DNA from: an uncultured Selenomonadales bacterium
GTDB lineage: Bacteria; Bacillota_C; Negativicutes; Selenomonadales; Selenomonadaceae
Assembly: GCA_946407175.1 (NCBI GenBank)
Contig: CAMJNB010000005.1
Coordinates: 1 to 13,036 of the forward strand
DNA length: 13,036 bases
Direction of reading: 5' to 3'
The translations under genes and the position numbers were made by a program. Below the pieces are notes generated by a model. That model saw only the letters and a list, made by a program, of their open reading frames with translations, was not told the origin of the DNA and ran no database searches. Positions 1-5,398 of this stretch are shown here, in pieces; position 1 is the first letter of the stretch, and every line of letters begins with the position of its first letter.

Positions 1-78
1 TATCGCATCTACATCTGCTAATTTTTTTTCATTGCAATTATATAAATCCAAAGTCAGTTGTCTTGCCGAAATTTTCAT
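1..78 (-). CDS. speD: Probable S-adenosylmethionine decarboxylase proenzyme, N-terminal fragment (3' end outside window)
   Basis: Twenty-six codons are visible before the window edge. The peptide starts MKISARQLTLDLYNCNEKKL and continues ADVDAI. This resembles the start of bacterial SpeD, where a G/A-R-H/Q-L-hydrophobic-D/E-L-Y-x-C segment is followed by an acidic stretch and V-E/D-x-I. SpeD makes the aminopropyl donor for spermidine synthesis and cleaves itself at an internal Ser to form a pyruvoyl cofactor; that site lies outside the window. The ATG at 76-78 follows an AGGTG ribosome site about five bases away. A heptamer array (99..133) lies just upstream. The call rests only on these 26 residues, so it is moderate. 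Confidence 0.55.
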   Translation of the reverse strand, partial: MKISARQLTLDLYNCNEKKLADVDAI

Positions 79-98
79 TGCCACACCTGCTTTCTTTT

Positions 99-133
99 GA
101 ATTAAGAATTAAGAATTAAGAATGTAGAATTAA
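99..133. repeat. Heptanucleotide tandem array, unit GAATTAA, five copies
   Basis: Five consecutive 7-bp units run GAATTAA, GAATTAA, GAATTAA, GAATGTA, GAATTAA. The array fills most of the gap between the secreted-protein gene (stop at 135..137) and the probable speD ribosome site. Its sequence differs from the AGCT-containing arrays elsewhere in the window, but it has the same period and the same position at a gene border. Confidence 0.85.
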
Positions 134-134
134 T

Positions 135-1244
135 TTACTCTGTCGGCATTAAAATTATATTCACCGGCAAATTTGACGCGCCGGGTGGAGAATATTCAAA
201 CTTCACGGTGCCGCCGTAAATTCCAATGTCGCTCACTTCCAACTGCGAATCAAAAACCGGCTTGCCGTCAATGCGCAACTTTTTCAGTGACGGCAGTTCA
301 AACCAACGCTTTTCGCCGAAGTAAAGCTTATTGTTTGGCGTCTGAATTATGCCGGTACTTCCTTCGTAGTGAAAGCGAATTGCTCCCGCGTAGTAGCCGC
401 CGCGTGGACATATAACAAAGCGCGTGTCATTCTTAGTGCGAAATTCCAGCGTGTAATTTATGCCGTAGTTGCCGTAGTTTACAACTTCTTCGCCGTCCGT
501 AGCGTCAATTCCCTTTTTAAAAATATCCGTCTTGTTGTCGCCGATTGTCACGTAGCCTATGCCGTCCGTCGCAGGATTATAATCCCGCCGCAGTCTGAAA
601 CTTCTATTCATACGCTTAAACGTGCCGCGCAGTTTGTGTTCATCTTTCGGCAAAATTTTGGCGTACTCATAAAATTTCAGCGGGTCGGCATTGTCGGGGT
701 ACATCAGCACGGAAATTTTCACGGGATTATTTGCGGTAAAATCATACACGCCGTAAATCAAATGTTGCGGCTCAATCGTGACACTATTCATTTCAGCTTG
801 AAAAAGTTTGCGTTCGCCCTTTGCAAGCGTAATTGTATCGTGAAAATCGTCCTGCATGTAAATAGTTTGCGTCGCCTTGCCTACAGATAAAAAATTATTG
901 TCGGGCAGAGCGAAACCGCCGCGCGTAATTTCAATTTTATTTTTAATGGGATAAACATTTTCAACGATAACCGCCAACTTTTTCTTAACGCCCGTGTCAT
1001 TCAAATGGTAAAATAAAATCCTTGCCGCGCCTTTCACCGTGTCCGCGTACAAAATTCCGTTTTGGCGTACGTATTCGGGGCTGTCGGAAAAAATCAACGT
1101 GCCGCCGGTATCAGTCACGTCAACAGGCAAGCGGTGCATTATCGTGGACTTTGAAATTTTCTGCGCGGCTGACGCGGTAAACGGCATTGAAAGCGAAGTC
1201 AACAACGTCATTGTCGCCGCCAAAATTTTTTTTAGAAAGTTCAT
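135..1244 (-). CDS. Secreted protein of unknown function
   Basis: The 369-residue product begins with a clear Sec signal peptide: Lys5-Lys6, a hydrophobic core at residues 7-22, and an A-S-A-A-Q cleavage region near residues 24-28. No lipobox or later membrane segment is seen, so the mature protein of about 342 residues should be exported. I recognise no domain or catalytic motif. The mature part is rich in short alternating hydrophobic/polar stretches and Gly-Tyr turns (for example GGYYAGAIRFHYEG near residue 285), which suggests an all-beta fold. The C-terminal third contains a K-L-R-I-D-G-K-P-V-F segment. The ATG at 1242-1244 has only a weak GAAGATGAA ribosome site. It follows the radical SAM gene by 77 bp on the same strand. 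The family is unassigned. Confidence 0.75.
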   Translation of the reverse strand: MNFLKKILAATMTLLTSLSMPFTASAAQKISKSTIMHRLPVDVTDTGGTLIFSDSPEYVRQNGILYADTVKGAARILFYHLNDTGVKKKLAVIVENVYPIKNKIEITRGGFALPDNNFLSVGKATQTIYMQDDFHDTITLAKGERKLFQAEMNSVTIEPQHLIYGVYDFTANNPVKISVLMYPDNADPLKFYEYAKILPKDEHKLRGTFKRMNRSFRLRRDYNPATDGIGYVTIGDNKTDIFKKGIDATDGEEVVNYGNYGINYTLEFRTKNDTRFVICPRGGYYAGAIRFHYEGSTGIIQTPNNKLYFGEKRWFELPSLKKLRIDGKPVFDSQLEVSDIGIYGGTVKFEYSPPGASNLPVNIILMPTE

Positions 1245-1302
1245 TTCATCTTCACATTAACTAAGCTTTTACATTCTAAATAAACTTTTAACTTTAAATA
1301 AG

Positions 1303-1332
1303 CTAAACGCCGTGCAATTAACTAAACGCCGT
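1303..1332. repeat. Short direct repeat overlapping the 3' end of the radical SAM gene
   Basis: CTAAACGCCGT occurs at 1303-1313 and again at 1322-1332. The second copy contains the stop codon and last codons (Asp-Gly-Val-stop) of the radical SAM gene. The first copy therefore repeats the gene's tail, including an in-frame-looking stop, 19 bp further downstream in the transcript. It may be a small tandem duplication. Confidence 0.6.
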
Positions 1333-2200
1333 CCAAATTGAAATTCGGAATAAATTTTGTATCGGCAGTTTTACCCTCCTGCACGAAACAATTTTTTATC
1401 CCCAACTGCGCGGCGTAGTTTACAACGGAATTATACTCAAACGTCGTCAAAGTACGGTTAATTTTTTTATACTCATTAGCGCGAAAAAGCGGCGTGTACT
1501 GATTCATAAGGCTGATAAAAATTTTGTCGCCGAAAGTTTTGTAAAGCCAATCGACAATTTTCATGGCGTCGTGGCGAAAGTTAGGCAGTACCAAATGTCT
1601 CACGATAACTCCGCGCGTCATCATACCGTTTTCAATCTGCGCGACGCCGACAAGTTCAAACATTTTCTGTATCGCTGTAGTTGCAACGGCAAAATAATTC
1701 GGTGCGTTGGAAAAAGTTTTAGCGGCGGCATCGTCAACGTACTTTAAATCGGGCAAAAAAATATCGACACGTCCGCGCAGAAGTTCAAGCGTCGAAATAT
1801 TTTCATAAGCATTGGTATTGTAGACAATCGGCAATTTCAGCCCGTACGTCTTTGCAAGGTCAATCGCTTTGCAAATCTGCGGCACGTAGTGCGTAGGCGT
1901 GACAAGTTCGATATTAGCCGCGCCGCGTTCCTGCTGTTCGATAAAAATTTTTGCAAGTCGCTCGATTGAAATTTCTGCGCCGAATCCTTCATGACTGATT
2001 GAAAAATTTTGACAGTAGACGCATTTCAAATTGCAGTGCGAAAAGAAAATCGTACCGGCGCCGCGTTCACCTACAAGGCAGGGTTCCTCCCATTTATGAA
2101 GGCTAACCAACGCCACGCGCAGATTTTCACCCGCGCCGCAAAATCCAAATTTCTTTACGCGGTCGACGCGGCAACGTCGCGGACAAAGTTCACATTTCAT
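1322..2200 (-). CDS. Radical SAM protein of the PflX / COG1313 family
   Basis: The 292-residue product has the radical SAM CxxxCxxC cluster motif at Cys56, Cys60 and Cys63 (S-H-C-N-L-K-C-V-Y-C-Q-N), which binds a [4Fe-4S] cluster and SAM. A second Cys set lies at the N terminus (Cys3, Cys6, Cys10, Cys21). The order C-x2-C-P-R-R-C, F-C-G-A, then R-G-A-G-T-I-F-F-S, and a later V-T-P-T-H-Y-V-P-Q segment near residues 100-110, is the pattern of PflX (COG1313) proteins. These are annotated as pyruvate formate-lyase activase-like, but their substrate is unproven. No glycyl-radical enzyme is encoded here, so a PFL-activating role is not supported by context. The ATG at 2198-2200 is six bases after the deacetylase stop and lacks a Shine-Dalgarno site, because heptamer repeats occupy that position. 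Translation may be coupled to the upstream gene. Confidence 0.9.
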   Translation of the reverse strand: MKCELCPRRCRVDRVKKFGFCGAGENLRVALVSLHKWEEPCLVGERGAGTIFFSHCNLKCVYCQNFSISHEGFGAEISIERLAKIFIEQQERGAANIELVTPTHYVPQICKAIDLAKTYGLKLPIVYNTNAYENISTLELLRGRVDIFLPDLKYVDDAAAKTFSNAPNYFAVATTAIQKMFELVGVAQIENGMMTRGVIVRHLVLPNFRHDAMKIVDWLYKTFGDKIFISLMNQYTPLFRANEYKKINRTLTTFEYNSVVNYAAQLGIKNCFVQEGKTADTKFIPNFNLDGV

Positions 2201-2221
2201 TAGGGTTTAGGGTTTAGTGGC
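2201..2221. repeat. Heptanucleotide tandem array, unit TAGGGTT
   Basis: Three 7-bp units, TAGGGTT, TAGGGTT and TAGTGGC, are followed by a weaker TAGATTT (to 2228). On the coding strand this reads ACTAAACCCTAAACCCTA. The array supplies the last codons and stop of the deacetylase and abuts the radical SAM start codon. It is telomere-like only by coincidence of unit sequence; period and location match the other arrays. Confidence 0.7.
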
Positions 2222-2983
2222 TAGATTTAATTTCTCTGCCAACTCTGCTTTAAGCAGACGCCATTTAAATTCCGTAATGCCGAAATGCGGGTTGCGAATA
2301 TGTACGCGCTTCAAAGTGTAAGGATCGCTTTTCAACGTGTTTAAGCCTACGTCACCGGTCACCGCCGTCAAATATTTTTCACGCTTTAACATTTCTATGA
2401 CGTCGGAATTGTAAGCGCCGTTGGGATAGGAAAAAGCGTAAACCGGTTCAAGCCCGCTCCAATGCAAAAAAATTCGCGAATCGCGTACTTGATGAAGTTG
2501 CATTTCAGCGCCTTCAGTGTCAAGCGGCAAATGGTCAGCGGTATGTGAACCGATTTCAATGCCGCGCCTTTGCATATCCTTCACCTGCTCCAGCGTCAAG
2601 TAGCCGGACTTGCCGAGTTCGTTTGTAATGACGTAGACAACGGCGGTCATTTTATGCGCCTCCAAAATCGGCAACATTTCCGTGTAAACATTTTCGTAGC
2701 CGTCATCAAATGTCAAGATAATCGGTTTCGGCGGCAACTCAAACTTGCCGTGCTTAGCCAGCATGAACTCGTGCAAAGTAATGGTAGTATAATCGTTTTG
2801 TTGAAGATAATCAAGCTGGGCGGCAAATTCTTCCGGCGGCACGTTGTAGACTTCAGCTTCAGGCGGCGGATTTTTTGTAACCATATGATATTCCAAAATG
2901 GGAAAACCTTCCGGCGCAGGTAACGCCAAAAGTATTGAAATAAAAATTGCTGACAATAAAAAAAATGCGCCTATTAAACGCAA
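2207..2983 (-). CDS. Membrane-anchored polysaccharide deacetylase (NodB-homology, carbohydrate esterase 4 type)
   Basis: An N-terminal hydrophobic segment of about 20 residues (signal anchor or signal peptide) precedes a NodB-homology domain. Residues below are numbered from the GTG at 2992. Motif 1 is T-F-D-D-G-Y (Asp96-Asp97; catalytic base and metal ligand). Motif 2 is S-H-T-A-D-H (His150 and His154; metal ligands). Motif 3 is Y-P-N-G at 189-192, and a late V-H-I-R-N resembles motif 5. Such enzymes remove N- or O-acetyl groups from extracellular glycans or peptidoglycan; the substrate here is unknown. GTG 2992 overlaps the ribosome site and ATG 2989 abuts it. TTG 2981-2983 lies six bases after GAGGTG, the same spacing as both kinase genes, so I prefer it. 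The gene follows murG by 37 bp from this start, which supports an envelope role. The last residues (about L-A-T-K-P) are encoded by heptamer repeats. Confidence 0.9.
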   Translation of the reverse strand: MRLIGAFFLLSAIFISILLALPAPEGFPILEYHMVTKNPPPEAEVYNVPPEEFAAQLDYLQQNDYTTITLHEFMLAKHGKFELPPKPIILTFDDGYENVYTEMLPILEAHKMTAVVYVITNELGKSGYLTLEQVKDMQRRGIEIGSHTADHLPLDTEGAEMQLHQVRDSRIFLHWSGLEPVYAFSYPNGAYNSDVIEMLKREKYLTAVTGDVGLNTLKSDPYTLKRVHIRNPHFGITEFKWRLLKAELAEKLNLATKP

Positions 2984-2989
2984 AAACAT

Positions 2990-2998
2990 CACCTCTTT
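2990..2998 (-). promoter_or_regulatory. Ribosome binding site of the deacetylase gene
   Basis: AAAGAGGTG on the minus strand matches the anti-Shine-Dalgarno sequence. The spacing to TTG 2983 is six bases, while ATG 2989 follows with no spacer. The site directly continues the GCTAACAAAG cap of the adjacent heptamer array. Confidence 0.65.
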
Positions 2999-2999
2999 G

Positions 3000-3034
3000 T
3001 TAGCTTAGAGCTTAGAGCTTTCAGCTTTCAGCAG
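3000..3034. repeat. Heptanucleotide tandem array, units AGAGCTT and TCAGCTT, with terminal cap
   Basis: Five units in perfect 7-bp register on the plus strand are TTAGCTT, AGAGCTT, AGAGCTT, TCAGCTT and TCAGCAG. On the coding strand the array runs from the last three codons of murG (Ala-Glu-Ser-stop lie within it) to GCTAACAAAG, which merges into the deacetylase ribosome site. Confidence 0.9.
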
Positions 3035-4142
3035 TCTTCACTAAACTCAAAATCAAATCTGAAATTTCTGTCGCCGCATTAGGTTTGCCGAGTGATAAAC
3101 TTGCCGCCGCCATTTCTTTCAACTTGTCAGGTGCGTTTAAAAGCTCATCGAGTTGCGCGGACAAAATTTCCGACGTTAAATCCTTGTTCAAAATCATTTT
3201 CGCCGCGCCGACTTTCACTAACTCCTGCGCGTTAAATTCTTGATGATTTTCAGCCGCGTAAGGATATGGAATTAAAATCGCCGGTACGCCGCGCGCAGTA
3301 AGTTCAGCCAATCCCGTAGCACCTGCGCGGAAAATTGCAAGGTCAGCCATTGCCATTGCTTGCGGCATATTGTAAAGGTACGGCACAACTTTTATATGAT
3401 TAACCGCGTCGAGATTCAAGCCGCCTTCAGTCAACTTGTCAACGACAGATTGATATTCGCACTTGCCCGTGACGTGAAGAAATTGCGCGTTGGAATTTTT
3501 CGCCGCCTTTAAAAGCACGTCAATCATTGCAAGGTTAATGCTCCTTGCGCCGCGACTGCCGCCGGAAATTAAGACAACCGGTTTATCTGCCGTGAAGTTA
3601 AACTCTTTTAAGCCGTCTTCACGCTTAGCCGTCAAAACTTCTGCGCGAATTGGATTGCCGGTATAAACGGTTTTTGAGGCAGGAAATTTTTTCATAGCCT
3701 GCTTTGAACCTGCGGCAATTTTCGTGACGAACTTCGACAAGATTGTATTGGTAATTCCCGCAACGGCATTTTGCTCTTGAATCAGCGTAGGAAATTTTTT
3801 CAAACTTGCGGCAAGTAAAATCGAACCGCAGACATAGCCGCCTGTACCTACGACAACGTCCGGCTTAAAATCGTCGATAATGTCACCTGCACGTTTAATG
3901 CCTAAAATCGCGTCCGCCGCACGTTTAAAATTTTCAAGCGTGAAGTGACGTTCAAAGCCGCCTTCCAACTTCATGGCGGTGAAATTTATTCCTGTCTTGG
4001 GAACAATATCGGATTCCATACCTTTTTCCGTGCCGACGTATAAAAATTCCGTGTCAGGCAACTTTTTTTTAATCGTATCAATCAAAGTCAGCGCGGGGTA
4101 AATGTGACCGCCGGTACCGCCGCCGGAAAAAATTATTCGCAT
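3021..4142 (-). CDS. murG: UDP-N-acetylglucosamine--undecaprenyl-PP-MurNAc-pentapeptide GlcNAc transferase
   Basis: The 373-residue product has normal MurG length. MurG adds GlcNAc to lipid I to give lipid II on the inner face of the membrane. The N-terminal nucleotide-binding-like loop G-G-G-T-G-G-H is at residues 7-13. V-V-G-T-G-G-Y near 97-103 and Q-E-Q-N near 122-125 are family landmarks. The C-terminal donor domain starts with G-G-S-R-G-A-R-S-I-N (194-203) and carries R-A-G-A-T-G-L-A-E-L (272-281) and P-Y-P-Y-A-A-E-N-H-Q (292-301), which contact UDP-GlcNAc. The start ATG has an AAGAGTGAT ribosome site. The gene is not in a visible dcw cluster: its neighbours are a solute-binding protein and a deacetylase. 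Its last codons and stop lie in a heptamer array. Confidence 0.97.
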   Translation of the reverse strand: MRIIFSGGGTGGHIYPALTLIDTIKKKLPDTEFLYVGTEKGMESDIVPKTGINFTAMKLEGGFERHFTLENFKRAADAILGIKRAGDIIDDFKPDVVVGTGGYVCGSILLAASLKKFPTLIQEQNAVAGITNTILSKFVTKIAAGSKQAMKKFPASKTVYTGNPIRAEVLTAKREDGLKEFNFTADKPVVLISGGSRGARSINLAMIDVLLKAAKNSNAQFLHVTGKCEYQSVVDKLTEGGLNLDAVNHIKVVPYLYNMPQAMAMADLAIFRAGATGLAELTARGVPAILIPYPYAAENHQEFNAQELVKVGAAKMILNKDLTSEILSAQLDELLNAPDKLKEMAAASLSLGKPNAATEISDLILSLVKTAES

Positions 4143-4181
4143 AAATTTATAATCACTCTTTTTAATTAAGACTTAAAACCT

Positions 4182-4209
4182 GCAAGCTGTAAGCTGACAG
4201 CTGAAAGCT
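4182..4209. repeat. Heptanucleotide tandem array, unit NNNAGCT
   Basis: Four exact 7-bp units, GCAAGCT, GTAAGCT, GACAGCT and GAAAGCT, with weaker units AAGACTT and AAAACCT at 4168-4181. The array fills the gap between the solute-binding protein gene (whose stop begins at its edge, 4209-4211) and murG. The 17-mer CTGCAAGCTGTAAGCTG at 4180-4196 recurs exactly, on the opposite strand, inside cbiA (10403-10419). Confidence 0.9.
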
Positions 4210-5234
4210 TACTTAAACAAATTTGAAAACTTACTGATGAGATCGTCTTTGTGCGGCAAAATCTCAAGATAATTAATTTTAATGCCGTGAACAAACGCTT
4301 CCTCCGGTCTCGGCAAATTATATTTTGTCGGCATCTCGACATCTTTACGTACCGGCACCGTACCCGCATTGGCAATCTTTTGTTGAGCCTCCTGCGTTAT
4401 AACGTAGTCGACAAACTTTTTCGCTGAGTCAACATGATTTGCGCCTTTTAAAATCGCAATGGGACTGGGAACGACAATATTTTCAGGCGGGTACACCATT
4501 TTCAACGGCGCACCTTTATCAATCTTACCTGCGGTTATGTAGTCAACGCCGAGACAAGCGCTTAAAGTGCCGTTAGCCGTATCGTCTATGACGCGACCGG
4601 AACCTTTACTTTTCACCGCGCCGTTATCGTGCAGACGAATGAAATAATCCCAGCCGAATTGTTTTTCAAGCAGTGCAACGCTCATGTACGCCGTGCCGGA
4701 AAGTGCTGGGTCAGCAATGCCGAATGCGTTTTTGTAGTCGGGATTGGTGATAATTTCTTCCCAGCTTTTAGGCGGAATGGAAATTTTATCGGTATTTATG
4801 ACAATGCCGAGTGTACCGAGACGCGCCGCAGTAAAAGAGCCGTCATAATCGTCAAAGGGATTTAAAATTTCTTCAAAACCTGCGGGCTGATATTTTTCCA
4901 GCATACCGTCATTGCGCATTTGATAAAAGTCAGGCACTTCACTCGTCCAAATTATGTCCGCCATCATATGACCGCTTTCCTTTTCGGCGTTAAGCTTAGC
5001 CATAATTTTTCCCGCGCCTGCCGATTGGTAGTCAACTTCAATGTCGGGATACTTCGCCTTGAAACCTTCGACAATGCCGCCGATAAGCGATTCTTTCATT
5101 GACGTGTAAATTACCAGCTTATTGCTTGCCACTTTGCCGTTATTGGGCTTTTCTTCGGAACCGCAACCGCTTAATGTCACGGCGCTTAAAATCAAAGTCA
5201 GCGTCAGCAATAATCCCGTCAATCGTTTAATCAT
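4209..5234 (-). CDS. Extracellular solute-binding lipoprotein, family 1 (AfuA/FbpA/PgtC-like)
   Basis: The 341-residue product has a type II signal peptide with lipobox L-S-G-C and lipidated Cys24. The mature protein begins L-V-I-Y-T-S-M-K-E and has Y-Q-S-A-G-A-G-K-I-M-A-K-L, A-D-I-I-W-T-S-E and D-P-A-L-S-G-T-A-Y segments. These are typical of the periplasmic-binding-protein cluster that includes ferric iron (AfuA/FbpA), 2-aminoethylphosphonate and phosphorylated-sugar sensors such as HptA and PgtC. I cannot set the ligand: the paired Tyr motif of classical FbpA is not obvious. No permease or ATPase gene is adjacent, since murG follows after 66 bp. The gene is divergent from a sensor kinase, so the protein may serve signalling rather than uptake. 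It has a strong ribosome site (GGGAGGGGAG) and promoter. Confidence 0.9.
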   Translation of the reverse strand: MIKRLTGLLLTLTLILSAVTLSGCGSEEKPNNGKVASNKLVIYTSMKESLIGGIVEGFKAKYPDIEVDYQSAGAGKIMAKLNAEKESGHMMADIIWTSEVPDFYQMRNDGMLEKYQPAGFEEILNPFDDYDGSFTAARLGTLGIVINTDKISIPPKSWEEIITNPDYKNAFGIADPALSGTAYMSVALLEKQFGWDYFIRLHDNGAVKSKGSGRVIDDTANGTLSACLGVDYITAGKIDKGAPLKMVYPPENIVVPSPIAILKGANHVDSAKKFVDYVITQEAQQKIANAGTVPVRKDVEMPTKYNLPRPEEAFVHGIKINYLEILPHKDDLISKFSNLFK

Positions 5235-5252
5235 AAAACTCCCCTCCCGCGA

Positions 5253-5268
5253 TTATCTAACTTGATAA
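5253..5268. promoter_or_regulatory. Possible operator in the leader of the solute-binding protein gene
   Basis: The inverted repeat TTATC-N6-GATAA lies just downstream of the predicted transcription start and upstream of the ribosome site. The arms are short (5 bp), so this is weak evidence alone. Confidence 0.25.
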
Positions 5269-5271
5269 AGG

Positions 5272-5300
5272 ATTTTACAGAAAACCAATTTCTATGTCAA
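5272..5300 (-). promoter_or_regulatory. Sigma70-type promoter for the solute-binding protein gene
   Basis: On the minus strand, TTGACA (5295-5300) and TAAAAT (5272-5277) are separated by exactly 17 bp. The predicted start is near 5265, which gives a leader of about 31 nt before the ATG. Confidence 0.8.
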
Positions 5301-5314
5301 GTTTACGGTAAACT
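5300..5314. promoter_or_regulatory. Perfect 15-bp palindrome between divergent promoters, candidate operator
   Basis: AGTTTACGGTAAACT has seven-base arms around one central G. It touches the -35 box of the leftward promoter and lies 22 bp from the -35 box of the rightward promoter. A dimeric regulator bound here could affect both genes. No regulator gene is present in the window to pair with it. Confidence 0.5.
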
Positions 5315-5336
5315 GCGCGATAACGGCAAAATTTTC

Positions 5337-5365
5337 TTGAAAATCGCATAACCTTAATATATAAT
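5337..5365 (+). promoter_or_regulatory. Sigma70-type promoter for the hybrid kinase pair
   Basis: TTGAAA (5337-5342) and a perfect TATAAT (5360-5365) are separated by 17 bp. The predicted start is near 5372, giving a short leader that contains the ribosome site. Confidence 0.82.
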
Positions 5366-5383
5366 TGTTTTCGATTTTTAGCA

Positions 5384-5392
5384 GAGGAGGAG
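5384..5392 (+). promoter_or_regulatory. Ribosome binding site that fixes the TTG start of the first kinase
   Basis: GAGGAGGAG lies six bases before TTG 5399-5401. No ATG lies at suitable spacing; the next in-frame Met is residue 39, past the first membrane segment. Confidence 0.8.
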
Positions 5393-5398
5393 TCTTCG

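Noticed and set aside
369..890. Open frame antisense to the secreted-protein gene
   Set aside because: There is no ribosome site, the composition is typical of a shadow frame, and the opposite strand has a signal peptide and coherent protein.
1245..1321. Promoter for the secreted-protein gene
   Set aside because: TAGAAT-like boxes exist on the minus strand, but no acceptable -35 box lies at 16-18 bp.
1322..2200. Pyruvate formate-lyase activating enzyme (pflA)
   Set aside because: The N-terminal Cys set and motif order fit PflX/COG1313, and no glycyl-radical enzyme gene is adjacent.
2201..2214. Telomere-like CCCTAAA repeat
   Set aside because: Only two exact units, in a bacterial gene junction, matching the period-7 arrays elsewhere; there is no sign of a chromosome end.
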